This document shows, one piece after another, positions 16,676 to 25,589 of a DNA stretch of 64,000 nt; positions within the stretch are counted from its first letter, which is position 1; each line of letters starts with the position of its first letter. The notes under the pieces are model-generated. The model ran no database searches. It saw only the letters and a list, made by a program, of their open reading frames with translations, and was not told the origin of the DNA. Origin of the DNA: DAHUYF01 sp035945115 (lineage in GTDB: Bacteria > Pseudomonadota > Alphaproteobacteria > ATCC43930 > CGMCC-115725); NCBI GenBank assembly GCA_035945115.1, contig DASZAN010000063.1, forward strand, positions 15,593-79,592. Direction: 5' to 3'. Position numbers and translations under genes: made by a program.

Positions 16676-18382
16676 TCAGCCCGCCGCCTTCGCTTCCAGG
16701 CGCGGCGTCTGGTCCTCGGCCTTCACCCAGGCTTGCTCGATCGTCGGCTTGCCGAAGTAGTAGCCCTGCAAATATCCGACGCCTTCGCGGCGCAGGATGG
16801 CCGCCTCGTGCGGGGTCTCGACGCATTCGGCGACCGTGCTCAAGCCCAAGCCGCTCGCGAGCCCGACGAGATGGCGCAGGAAAATCTGATTGTCGTAGTT
16901 CTGACCGAGATTGCGCACGAAGGAGCCGTCGATCTTGACGGTGTCGACGGCAAGCGCCTGGAGATGGCGGAGCGAGGTGAAGCCGGCGCCGAAATCGTCG
17001 AGCGCGATGCGGCAGCCGAGCTCGCGCAGCGTGCCGACGAAACGCGCGCTTTCCTCGATGTCGTGCAGCGCCGCCGTCTCGGTGATCTCGATGACGATGC
17101 GGTTCGCGACCTCGCGCTTGCCCTTGAGGAGCGAGGTGATCGCGCGCAACCAGCCATAGTCGGTGGCGGTGAGGCCGGAGATATTGAAGCCGAGGCGGAT
17201 GCCGGGATATGCGGCGACTTCCCGCACGGCGCGCTCGAGCACGTAGCGGTCGATGACGCGGATGAAGCCCAGCTGCTCGATCACCGGCACGAACTCGCCG
17301 GCGGCAACGATCGCGCCGTCCTCGCCCACCATACGCAGCAGGCATTCGTAATAGTCGACCGCGCCCGAGGTTGCGTCGACGACCGGCTGATAGGCGAAGA
17401 TGAGCCGCTCCTCGCGGAGCGCGCGCTGCACGCGCTCGCCCAGCACCATGCCGCTGCGGTGCTGGCGGCGCTGATCGTCGGAGAGACGGTATGGAATGAG
17501 ACAATTGCGGCCGGCGCGCTTCGCTTCGGCGAGCGCCACCTCGGCGCGCGTCATCACCTCATGCGAGGTCTTGGCCTGCTCGGGGAAAGTGGCGCTGCCG
17601 ATCGAGACGGTGACGTAGACCGGACCGGATGCGGTCATGATCGGCACGTGGCTCACCGCGGAAAGGATTTTCTCGGCGGCGATGGGCACGTGCTCCTCGG
17701 GGCAATTCGCCAAGACGATGCCGAAGCGGTCGCCGCCGACGCGGCCGATGACGTCGCTGACGCGCAGGCAGCGGTCGAGGCGCTGGCCCACCGCGACGAT
17801 GACGGCGTCGGCCGCCTCGTGACCGAGCGCGTCGTTTACTGCGGTGAGCTTGTCGATGCCGACGGCGAGATATGCCCCGACGCTGCCGGAGCGCAGGCTC
17901 GAGGAGACGATGTGGTCGAGCGATTCGCGCAGCCGCTTCTTGTTGAAATGCCCGGTGAGCTCGTCGTAGTTGGCGGCGTGCTCGAGGCGCTGCTCCTGCG
18001 CCTTGCGATTGGTGATGAGCCGCCACACGCCCTGCATGCGGACCGGACGGCCATCGGGATCGAACACCGCGGTCCCGCGATCATGGACCCAGGCGAAGCC
18101 GCCGTTCTCGGCGCGCACGCGATATTCGCAATCGAAGGCGATGCGGCGCGTCCAATGTGCATTGAGGCGCTGCTGGCGGAGCAGCAAATCGTCGGGATTG
18201 AGTCGGCCGGCGAGCGCGCGGCCGGTCGAAATCACCTGCGCATCGCCGACCCCAAGCATCGTGGCAACCGAGCCGTGCCAGGCGATGGCGTCCGTCGCGA
18301 GATCCCAATCATAGGCAACATCGCCCGCAGCGGTGAGCGCAGCCTCGAGGCGATGCGGCGTTTCAGTCAAGTTCGAGGCCAT
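16676..18382 (-). CDS. PAS-GGDEF-EAL protein, probable c-di-GMP phosphodiesterase
   Basis: Cytosolic protein of 568 residues with no membrane segment. A PAS/PAC domain covers about residues 15-130. The GGDEF-like domain (about 135-300) carries GGDRF at 216-220, with Arg in place of the catalytic Glu, so cyclase activity is unlikely. The EAL domain (about 310-560) reads ECLLR at 346-350 and keeps the metal and catalytic residues visible as FNIS, IEITETA, LDDFGAG, VKIDGSF, AECVET and QGYYFG. It therefore most likely hydrolyses c-di-GMP, with PAS and the degenerate GGDEF as sensory parts. It converges with phaR; the stops are 3 bases apart. Confidence 0.93.
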   Translation of the reverse strand: MASNLTETPHRLEAALTAAGDVAYDWDLATDAIAWHGSVATMLGVGDAQVISTGRALAGRLNPDDLLLRQQRLNAHWTRRIAFDCEYRVRAENGGFAWVHDRGTAVFDPDGRPVRMQGVWRLITNRKAQEQRLEHAANYDELTGHFNKKRLRESLDHIVSSSLRSGSVGAYLAVGIDKLTAVNDALGHEAADAVIVAVGQRLDRCLRVSDVIGRVGGDRFGIVLANCPEEHVPIAAEKILSAVSHVPIMTASGPVYVTVSIGSATFPEQAKTSHEVMTRAEVALAEAKRAGRNCLIPYRLSDDQRRQHRSGMVLGERVQRALREERLIFAYQPVVDATSGAVDYYECLLRMVGEDGAIVAAGEFVPVIEQLGFIRVIDRYVLERAVREVAAYPGIRLGFNISGLTATDYGWLRAITSLLKGKREVANRIVIEITETAALHDIEESARFVGTLRELGCRIALDDFGAGFTSLRHLQALAVDTVKIDGSFVRNLGQNYDNQIFLRHLVGLASGLGLSTVAECVETPHEAAILRREGVGYLQGYYFGKPTIEQAWVKAEDQTPRLEAKAAG

Positions 18383-18504
18383 AGAGCGGTATCTGCCTAT
18401 GATAACAGCGAAAAAGCGCGCGCCGGCAGGGCCGGCGACCGTGGCCCATCGTAAGCGTCGACCACTTTACGAAAGCTTAAGTGGGAAACCAGCGATTCCA
18501 CTCG

Positions 18505-19305
18505 CTAAGAAGGGGTATGTACGGTTAAGAACGGCAGCACGGATTGGTTAAATTCGCGCGCCATCACTTGGGTGAAGCAGTGCCCGCCCTGCGGAAAGAG
18601 CTTGATTTCCGCACCGGGAATGAGCCGCGCCAGCTCTTCGGAAAAATAGGCCGGCGTCACCACGTCGTCTTGCGCTGCGACCACCAAGGTCGGGGTGCGG
18701 ATGCGTGCCAGCTCCGCTGTGCGGTCGAAGGCGAGAATCGCGTCGATGCGGCTCATAACGATCTCCGGCGGCGCGAATGTGGCGAGCCCCTGCGCCTCCA
18801 TTTGCCGAAGCTTCTCGTTGTTGCGGGCGACCCAGAACGGGGGATAGAGGAAAAGCGTCGCCGCCTGGAGATAAGTCGCCGGGCCGAGCCGCGCGAGGAT
18901 TTCCTTGCGGAGCGCGAAGAGGCGACGGAAATAGGCGTCCGCCTTGGTCCAACTCGCAGCGACCACCATGCTCGCAAGACGCTCGGGATGCTCGATCGCC
19001 AGCACCTGGGCGATAGCACCGCCGGTTGAATGACCGATGACATGTGCGTGCGCGATACCGAGCGCGTCCATCAGGCCGATCACATCGTCGGCCATGCGCT
19101 CGACCGTATAGGCAACGCGGCTGTGGTCGCTCTGCCCGACGCCGCGGTGGTCATGCAGAACCACCTCGAATTTGGCGGCGAAGCTCGGCACCTGATCGCG
19201 CCAATAGGCAGCAAGTCCGGTGAGGCCGCTGATGAAAAGCACTGGGAAGCCGGCGCCGTGTCGCTCGCAATATAACTGGCAGTCGCCGATCGAAATGCGC
19301 GGCAT
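18505..19305 (-). CDS. Alpha/beta-hydrolase, RutD/enol-lactonase type
   Basis: Protein of 266 residues. Oxyanion segment FISGLTGLAAYWRDQ, HDHRGVGQSDHSR, nucleophile elbow GHSTGGAIAQ, Asp in AAQDDVVTP and His in PQGGHCFTQ. The GHSTGG elbow and VVAAQDD are shared with RutD aminoacrylate hydrolases and 3-oxoadipate enol-lactonases. No rut or pca genes are adjacent, so the substrate is not inferable. ATG 19305 gives the normal family N-terminus. Confidence 0.85.
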   Translation of the reverse strand: MPRISIGDCQLYCERHGAGFPVLFISGLTGLAAYWRDQVPSFAAKFEVVLHDHRGVGQSDHSRVAYTVERMADDVIGLMDALGIAHAHVIGHSTGGAIAQVLAIEHPERLASMVVAASWTKADAYFRRLFALRKEILARLGPATYLQAATLFLYPPFWVARNNEKLRQMEAQGLATFAPPEIVMSRIDAILAFDRTAELARIRTPTLVVAAQDDVVTPAYFSEELARLIPGAEIKLFPQGGHCFTQVMAREFNQSVLPFLTVHTPS

Positions 19306-19970
19306 GAAGAGGCTGGTCCGGCCGGTCGGGAAAGGTGCCGGTCGTTAACACCCTCGCCTCTACGAGTCAAACGTCGCCAGCGCCGGACAGCCATGCACAC
19401 AAAGGCCTGGGAGCGGTCGCGCACGACGCGCCTTGCCCAGCCGGCGTACAGCTTAGAGTAACGCGGAACCTCATCACGCAAGGAGTGTTAGCGGACGAGC
19501 GGCCGAACCAAAAAATTCTGTCGGCTGCGGCGGACGGAATGTTGCCTGGGAGCGCGGGACCTGGCGCGCACCAGAGCTAAGCAGCATGGCAGGTGGATGG
19601 CACCAAGGGGCTGGACCGAGACAGCAATGAGTGATCCTGTCAACGTGGCTCCCCGAAGTGTCGAAGCCCGGTATTCTATCCGCAATGTCCAGGACAGGGT
19701 TAGAGTTCGGCGAGCAATTATCAAATCTAGCACGGCGAGCCCCTTGATTTCGAACAATCTTCGGTTCTGCAAGTCTTTCGATGATGGACGCGAAAACTGG
19801 TTGAAATTGATGGAATTCACGCCTACCTTTGTTTCTGGCCGAAGCTGGGGCGGTACATCAAGATCTTTGGCCGTCTATTCTACGCACCTTCGGACCTTCG
19901 CACCTTCGCACCTTAACCTGTCGGGCACGCTCCGGCGGTCCTCCCATCCCTCTTTTGCGTTGGCGAACCC
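19306..19970. other. Gene-poor 665-base interval
   Basis: No frame in this interval looks like a protein, and no RNA gene is recognisable. Base composition is visibly less GC-rich than its flanks. The only clear structure is the short tandem repeat at 19885-19916. It could hold the promoter of the downstream XRE regulator and decayed sequence. Confidence 0.5.
19885..19916 (+). repeat. Four tandem 8-base units upstream of the XRE regulator
   Basis: Units CACCTTCG, GACCTTCG, CACCTTCG and CACCTTAA follow each other without gaps, ending 54 bases before the start of the XRE-type gene. They may be a chance simple repeat or an iterated operator for the regulator. Confidence 0.6.
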
Positions 19971-20354
19971 ATGAGTGCGACGGAAACCAAACGAACGACG
20001 AGCCGGACTCAGGACATCGACCGCCATGTCGGTGCGCGAATCCGCGAACGCCGGATTATGCTCGGGTTGACGCAGCAGCAGCTGGCCGACCTCATCGGCG
20101 TCACCTATCAGCAGGCGCATAAGTACGAGCGCGGCATCAACCGCGTCTCGGCCGGCCGGCTGTTCGAGATCGCCCGCGTGTTGAGCGTCCCGGTCAGCTA
20201 TTTCTTCGAGGGGCTCGACAATCAGAGCGGCCGCCCGGTGAGCCAGCGCGAGCGCATGTGCCTCGAGCTGGCGCGGAACTTCGCCCAGATCCCGAACGAG
20301 CGCCATCAGGAAGCGCTGAGCCAGCTCGCCCGCGCGCTCGCTACGCAGCACTAG
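19971..20354 (+). CDS. XRE-family transcriptional regulator
   Basis: Protein of 127 residues with a single HTH_3 domain: DRHVGARIRERRIMLGLTQQ then QLADLIGVTYQQAHKYERGI and NRVSAGRLFEIARVLSVPVS. The C-terminal third (QRERMCLELARNFAQIPNER) is a conserved tail of the alphaproteobacterial family of such regulators. It is a cytosolic DNA-binding protein of unknown targets. The hyf-like operon starts 192 bases downstream on the same strand and may or may not be controlled by it. Confidence 0.9.
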   Translation: MSATETKRTTSRTQDIDRHVGARIRERRIMLGLTQQQLADLIGVTYQQAHKYERGINRVSAGRLFEIARVLSVPVSYFFEGLDNQSGRPVSQRERMCLELARNFAQIPNERHQEALSQLARALATQH

Positions 20355-20546
20355 CGGCAACCGGTCGCAAGCTTGATCGGCGGCGCGGGGTTTGCGCCGC
20401 CGCGCGCTCCGCTGATAGAATGGCGCACACCTTATCTGGTCCCGCGCCTTCATGGATCATGCCACCACCGCCGCTCGCCGGCGGGTCTTACGCCGGCCGA
20501 TCGCGGCTGATCGCGCGGCCTCTTTTCATTGTGCCTACGGCGCTCG

Positions 20547-22544
20547 ATGCTGAGCCTGCTTGCGCTTTCCGTCGGCATCTATGGGCTGGCGTGCTTCCTG
20601 GGCGCTCTCCTCGGTCGCCGCGCCCTCGTCGGCGTCTACGCCCTCTCGGCGCTCGCCGCCGCCCTCAGTGCCGCTAATGCGAGCGCCTTCCTGGCCACCG
20701 GCGGGGCGCCGGAGGACGCCGTCCTGCCGTTTGGCCTCCCCTGGCTTGGCGCCCTTTTCCACGCCGATGCGCTCAGCGCTTTCTTCCTCCTGGTCGTCGG
20801 GGTGGCGGCGACGCTCACTAGCGTCTTTGCCATCGGCTACGGCCGCCACGAGACGGAGCCGCGGCGGATTCTGCCGTTCTATCCGCTCTTCCTTGCCGGC
20901 ATGAGCCTGGTGCTGGTGGCCGCCGACGCGTTCACCTTCCTCTTGAGCTGGGAGCTTATGTCGGTGGCCTCATGGCTCCTCGTGCTGGCGAGCCATCGCG
21001 AGCGCGAGACCAGCAACGCGGCACTCCTCTATCTCGTCATGGCGAGCCTTGGCGCCGGCGCCTTGCTGCTCGCCTTTGGCCTGTTGTCGGCAGGAAGCGG
21101 CGACTACGCCTTCGCGGCGATGCGCGGCACCGCGTTGTCCGGGTGGAAGAGCACGCTGTTCTTTCTTTTGGTGGTCATCGGCGCGGGCTCGAAGGCGGGC
21201 GTCGTGCCGCTCCATGCCTGGCTGCCGCCGGCCCATGCCGCGGCGCCGAGCCATGTCTCGGCGCTGATGAGCGGCGTGATGACGAAGGTGGCGCTTTACG
21301 GCTTCGTTCGCCTCATCTTCGATCTCGCGGGACCGGCGCCCTGGTGGTGGGGCGCGCTCGTCTTGCTGCTGGGCGGCATCACCGCCCTCCTGGGCGTGCT
21401 CTACGCCGTCATGCAGCACGATCTGAAGCGGCTCCTCGCCTACCACACCGTGGAGAATATCGGCATCGTCGTCATCGGCCTCGGCTTGGCGCTCGCCTTC
21501 CGCGCCAACGGGCTGGGCGCCCTCGCCGTCCTCGCGCTCGCCGCGGCGCTGCTCCACGTCTTCAACCACGCGATGTTCAAGAGCCTGTTGTTCCTGGGCT
21601 CGGGCGCGATCCTCGTGGCGACGCATGAGCGCGACATGGAGCATCTGGGGGGCCTCATCCATCCCATGCCCGTCACCGCCTTCGTCTTTCTGATCGGCGC
21701 GGTGGCGATCTCGGCATTGCCACCCTTCAACGGCTTCGTCTCGGAGTGGCTCACCTTCCAGGCGATCGTCAACGGCTCGCTGCTGCCGCAATGGCTCCTC
21801 AAATTCGCGGTGCCGGTGGTGGGGGCGATGCTGGCGCTTGCGGCGGCGCTCGCCGCCGTGTGCTTTGTCAAGGTGTTCGGCGTCGTCTTCCTGGGGCGGC
21901 CGCGGCGGCCGGCCGCGGCGGCGGCGCGTGAGGTGGGCGCGCTCATGCTGGCGCCAATGGCGGCGCTCGCGGCCATCTGTACCGTGGTCGGCCTCGTGCC
22001 GCAAACGGTGCTCGGCCTGCTGCGGCCGGTGACGGCGCTGCTGCTGCCGGAAAGCCCGTGGCTCGTGCTCTCGAATTGGCTTTGGCTCGCGCCGCTCGGC
22101 GCCGACCACAGCTCCTACAGCGGCCTTGTCATCCTGCTGGCGATCGCCTTTCTCGCCGCCCTCCTCGTCGTCGTCGTCCATCGTCTCGGCTCCGACCGCG
22201 TGCGCCGCTCGCCGGCGTGGGATTGCGGCTTTCCCGATGCGCGGCCGGAGACTCAGTACGGCGCGAGCAGCTTCGCGCAGCCGATCCGCCGCATCTTCGG
22301 CACGGTGGCCTTCGCCGCGCGCGAGCGCATCGACATGCCGGCACCCGGCGAGACGCGCGCGGCGCGGCTCGAAGTGAGGCTCCGCGATCCGGTTTGGGAC
22401 GGACTTTACGCGCCGGCCACCGCTGCCGTCGCTTGGCTGGCCGACCACATGAACGTGCTACAGTTCCAGACGATACGGCGCTATCTCACGCTGATGTTCG
22501 CGGCGTTGGTGCTGTTGCTGCTCATCGTCGCCGTGAGCCAATGA
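20547..22544 (+). CDS. hyfB: Hydrogenase-4-like membrane subunit HyfB (antiporter-like, NuoL family)
   Basis: Integral membrane protein of 665 residues with about 16 helices. The Proton_antipo_M core is clear: FLLSWELMSVASWLLV, IGAGSKAGVVPLHAWLPPAHA with the proton-channel Lys and AAPSHVSALMSGVMTKVALY, LLAYHTVENIGIVVIGLG, HVFNHAMFKSLLFLGSGAIL and ALPPFNGFVSEWLTFQA. The C-terminal WDCGFPDARPETQYGASSFAQPIRRIFG stretch (in parts) is typical of HyfB/HycC. ATG 20547 lacks a clear Shine-Dalgarno. It overlaps hyfC by 4 bases and probably forms part of an ion-translocating arm. Confidence 0.93.
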   Translation: MLSLLALSVGIYGLACFLGALLGRRALVGVYALSALAAALSAANASAFLATGGAPEDAVLPFGLPWLGALFHADALSAFFLLVVGVAATLTSVFAIGYGRHETEPRRILPFYPLFLAGMSLVLVAADAFTFLLSWELMSVASWLLVLASHRERETSNAALLYLVMASLGAGALLLAFGLLSAGSGDYAFAAMRGTALSGWKSTLFFLLVVIGAGSKAGVVPLHAWLPPAHAAAPSHVSALMSGVMTKVALYGFVRLIFDLAGPAPWWWGALVLLLGGITALLGVLYAVMQHDLKRLLAYHTVENIGIVVIGLGLALAFRANGLGALAVLALAAALLHVFNHAMFKSLLFLGSGAILVATHERDMEHLGGLIHPMPVTAFVFLIGAVAISALPPFNGFVSEWLTFQAIVNGSLLPQWLLKFAVPVVGAMLALAAALAAVCFVKVFGVVFLGRPRRPAAAAAREVGALMLAPMAALAAICTVVGLVPQTVLGLLRPVTALLLPESPWLVLSNWLWLAPLGADHSSYSGLVILLAIAFLAALLVVVVHRLGSDRVRRSPAWDCGFPDARPETQYGASSFAQPIRRIFGTVAFAARERIDMPAPGETRAARLEVRLRDPVWDGLYAPATAAVAWLADHMNVLQFQTIRRYLTLMFAALVLLLLIVAVSQ

Positions 22545-23488
22545 GCCTCGTCCTCTTCGAGCTTCTGCAGTTCGCGCTGCTGCTCGCGGCGGCGCCGCTC
22601 CTCACTGGTCTCGTGCGCAAGGTGAAGGCGCGGCTCAACGGCCGGATCGGTCCCGGCTTGCTGCAGCCCTATCGCGATTTATGGCGGCTCTTGCGCAAGG
22701 AGGTGGTGCTGGCGCCCAACGCCTCCTGGCTCTTCCGCACCAGCCCCTACCTGATCTTCACCGCCGTGTGGCTCGCCGCCGCCATCGTGCCGACCTTCGC
22801 CACCGGGCTCCTCTTGAGCCGCACCGCGGATCTCATCGCGTTGGTGGCGCTCCTCGGCACTGCGCGCTTTGCGCTGGCGCTCGCCGGCATGGATGTCGGC
22901 ACCAGCTTCGGCGGCATCGGTGCCTCGCGCGAGATGATGATCGCCTCGCTCGCCGAGCCCGCAATGCTGATGGTGACTTTTACCGTGGCGCTCATCGTGC
23001 GCTCGACCTCGCTGCCGCAGATCGCCGAGTTTCTGCTGACCCATGCGGTCGGAATCCGCATCTCGCTCTTCCTCGGACTCGTCTCTTTGCTGATGGTGGC
23101 GATCGCCGAGAACGCGCGGATTCCCGTCGACAATCCCGCGACCCATCTCGAGCTCACCATGGTGCACGAGGCGATGGTGCTCGAATATTCCGGCCGCCAT
23201 CTCGCGCTTATCGAAGGAGCGGCGATGGTGAAGCTAGTGCTTTACATCTCCCTCATCGCCAGCGTCTTCTTCCCCTGGGGCATGGCGCTCGATCCGAGCG
23301 AGCCGCGCGCGCTCGCGATCGGCCTTGCGAGCTATGCGGCGAAGCTCGCCGTGGGCGGCGTGGTGCTCGCCTTCTTCGAGACCAGCATCGCCAAGATGCG
23401 TGTCTTCCGTCTCGCGGAATTCCTGGGTGGCGCCTTCCTGCTCGGGCTCCTCGCCGCGATCTTCCTCTACGTCTCGCAAGGCGTCTGA
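22541..23488 (+). CDS. hyfC: Hydrogenase-4-like membrane subunit HyfC (NuoH family)
   Basis: Membrane protein of 315 residues with about eight helices, equivalent to NuoH/HycD, the subunit that links the hydrophilic arm to the membrane arm. RRKVKARLNGRIGPGLLQPYRDLWRLLRKE-type sequence is visible (LNGRIGPGLLQPYRDLWRLL), followed by GTSFGGIGASREMMIASLAE, AENARIPVDNPATHLELTMV and HEAMVLEYSGRHLALIE with the conserved acidic residues. It overlaps hyfB by 4 bases and hyfE by one base. Confidence 0.95.
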   Translation: MSLVLFELLQFALLLAAAPLLTGLVRKVKARLNGRIGPGLLQPYRDLWRLLRKEVVLAPNASWLFRTSPYLIFTAVWLAAAIVPTFATGLLLSRTADLIALVALLGTARFALALAGMDVGTSFGGIGASREMMIASLAEPAMLMVTFTVALIVRSTSLPQIAEFLLTHAVGIRISLFLGLVSLLMVAIAENARIPVDNPATHLELTMVHEAMVLEYSGRHLALIEGAAMVKLVLYISLIASVFFPWGMALDPSEPRALAIGLASYAAKLAVGGVVLAFFETSIAKMRVFRLAEFLGGAFLLGLLAAIFLYVSQGV

Positions 23489-24159
23489 TGCCGAGCTTTA
23501 TCAACCCCGCCTACGACACGGCGCATCTCCTCGACACCGCCGTACTCATGCTGAGCTTCGCCCTCCTCTACCAGCGGCGGCTTTTCGCCGTGCTCACCAT
23601 CTATGCCTGGCAGGCGCTCTTCCTCGCCGCCGCCGCCGCCTGGCAGGCCTCTGCCCAGGGCGCGCCGCATCTCTACATCACCGCCGGTATAGCGCTGGTC
23701 TTCAAGGCGATCGTCATCCCGCTCGCGCTTCATCGCATCATCGTCTCGCTGGAGATTCATCGGAATATTGAGACGGCGCTCGGCGTCGGCGCCACCTTGG
23801 CGGTGGGCGTGGCGTTGGTGGCGCTGTCGATCCTGCTGGTGCTGCCCGTGACGACCGCCTCGGGCGCGCTCACGCGCGAGAGCCTCGCCGCCGCGCTTTC
23901 TGTCGTGCTACTGGGATTGCTGATGATGATCACGCGGCGAAACGCGGTGAGCCAGGTGGTGGGCTTCATGTCGCTCGAGAACGGGCTCATTCTCGCCGCG
24001 GTCGGCGTCAAGGGCATGCCGCTCGTGGTCGAGCTCTCGATCGCCTTCTCGGTGATGGTGGCGTTCATCATCTTCGGCATCTTCTTCTTCCACATCCGCG
24101 AGCGCTTCGACACGCTCGACGTGCACGATATCGAGCGCTTCCGCGGCGAGCGGCGATGA
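23488..24159 (+). CDS. hyfE: Hydrogenase-4-like membrane subunit HyfE (NuoK-like)
   Basis: Membrane protein of 223 residues with about six or seven helices. It corresponds to HyfE of Escherichia coli, whose second half resembles NuoK: MITRRNAVSQVVGFMSLENG and LILAAVGVKGMPLVVELSIA with a membrane Glu. The C-terminus IRERFDTLDVHDIERFRGER is typical of HyfE. The ATG shares one base with the hyfC stop (TGATG) and the stop overlaps hyfF by 4 bases. Confidence 0.93.
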   Translation: MPSFINPAYDTAHLLDTAVLMLSFALLYQRRLFAVLTIYAWQALFLAAAAAWQASAQGAPHLYITAGIALVFKAIVIPLALHRIIVSLEIHRNIETALGVGATLAVGVALVALSILLVLPVTTASGALTRESLAAALSVVLLGLLMMITRRNAVSQVVGFMSLENGLILAAVGVKGMPLVVELSIAFSVMVAFIIFGIFFFHIRERFDTLDVHDIERFRGERR

Positions 24160-25589
24160 GCGCGGTCGACGTCATTCTTGCGATCCCCGCCATCTCGGCG
24201 CTCATCCTCGCGCTGCTGCCGAGCTACAAGCTCGCCGCGCGCCTCAACGTGCTGAGCTCGGGCTTGACGTTGGGCGCGAGCATCGCGCCCTTCTTCGACC
24301 GGCCGCCCACCACCGCGCTGCTGCTCATCGACGACTTCAACATCTATCTCGTGGCGCTCACCGCCTTCGTGGGCTTCACCACGAGCCTCTTCAGCGCGCG
24401 CTACGTGCTGCACGAGGTGGCGATCGGCCGGCTGGTGCCGCGCTTTCTCCGCTTCTATCACGCCATGTACCAGGGCTTCATGTTGACGATGTTGTTGGCG
24501 CTCACCGCCAACAATTTGGGCGTAATGTGGGTGGCGATCGAGGGTGCGACGCTCACCACTGTGCTCATGGTCGGTCTCTATCGCACGCACGAGGCGATCG
24601 AGGCGGCGTGGAAGTACTTCATCCTCTGCGGCGTCGGCATCGCGCTGGCGCTCTTCGGCACCACCCTCATGTATTTGGCGGCGCAGCCGGTGATGGGCGA
24701 AGGGCTGCCGGCGATGACATGGTCCGAGCTCTTGCCACGCGTCGGCGACTTCAGTCCGGCGATCCTCAATCTTGCGTTCGTGTTCCTGCTGGTGGGCTAC
24801 GGCACGAAAGTGGGCTTGGCGCCGCTTCACGCCTGGCTCCCCGACGCCCATGCCGAAGGCCCGACGCCGATCTCGGCCGTGCTCTCGGGCCTCCTCCTCA
24901 ACGTCGCGCTTTACGTCGTGCTGCGCTTCAAGATGCTGCTTGCCGGCAATCCACTCGCGGTGGCGCCCGGCCCGCTCATGGTGACGATGGGCCTCGCCTC
25001 GCTGCTGCTCGCCAGCGTGATGCTTTATCGCCGGCGCGACATCAAGCGCTTCTTCGCCTATTCCTCGATCGAGCATATGGGCATCATCACCTTCGCCTTC
25101 GGCATGGGCGGCGCGCTCGCCAATTTCGCGGGCCTCTTGCACATGACCATGCACAGCCTCACCAAGTCCGCGATCTTCTTCGCCGTGGGACACATTTCGC
25201 AGGTGAAGGGAACGCAGCGCATCGCCGACATCCGCGGCCTCACCACGAGCCAGCCGCTCCTCGGATGGGCGCTCGTCGTCGGCGTGCTGGCGATCGCGGG
25301 ATTGCCGCCGTTCGGCGTCTTCATGAGCGAGTTCCTGGTGCTGACGACGACCTTCGCGCGCCAGCCCGTCCTCGCGCTCCTGTTGCTCCTCGGGCTCCTC
25401 ATCGGCTTCGGCGCCCTCATCTGGCGCCTCCAAGGATTGGCGTTCGGGCCCGGCGAAGGCGGCGAGAAGGCAAGCTCGGTGGCGCTGCTGCCGCTCTTCG
25501 TTCATTTCGCCATGGTGCTGGCGGCGGGCCTCTATCTTCCAGGTCCGCTCGTCCTCTGGTTTCAGAACGTGGCGCGGCTCTTGGGATGA
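24156..25589 (+). CDS. hyfF: Hydrogenase-4-like membrane subunit HyfF (antiporter-like, NuoN/M family)
   Basis: Second antiporter-like subunit of the complex, 477 residues. Core motifs: MWVAIEGATLTTVLMVGLYR, VGYGTKVGLAPLHAWLPDAH with the channel Lys, AEGPTPISAVLSGLLLNVAL, FFAYSSIEHMGIITFAFGMG, HSLTKSAIFFAVGHISQ and AGLPPFGVFMSEFLVL. With hyfB there are two antiporter-like subunits, so the complex could move more than one ion per turnover. Overlaps of 4 bases on both sides. Confidence 0.94.
   Translation: MSAVDVILAIPAISALILALLPSYKLAARLNVLSSGLTLGASIAPFFDRPPTTALLLIDDFNIYLVALTAFVGFTTSLFSARYVLHEVAIGRLVPRFLRFYHAMYQGFMLTMLLALTANNLGVMWVAIEGATLTTVLMVGLYRTHEAIEAAWKYFILCGVGIALALFGTTLMYLAAQPVMGEGLPAMTWSELLPRVGDFSPAILNLAFVFLLVGYGTKVGLAPLHAWLPDAHAEGPTPISAVLSGLLLNVALYVVLRFKMLLAGNPLAVAPGPLMVTMGLASLLLASVMLYRRRDIKRFFAYSSIEHMGIITFAFGMGGALANFAGLLHMTMHSLTKSAIFFAVGHISQVKGTQRIADIRGLTTSQPLLGWALVVGVLAIAGLPPFGVFMSEFLVLTTTFARQPVLALLLLLGLLIGFGALIWRLQGLAFGPGEGGEKASSVALLPLFVHFAMVLAAGLYLPGPLVLWFQNVARLLG

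Noticed and set aside
19885..19916. A CRISPR array
   Set aside because: The units are 8 bases long and directly adjacent with no spacers; no cas genes are present anywhere in the window.
19488..19974. Short frames on both strands in the gap before the XRE regulator
   Set aside because: They contradict each other, lack ribosome sites and show no recognisable protein features.
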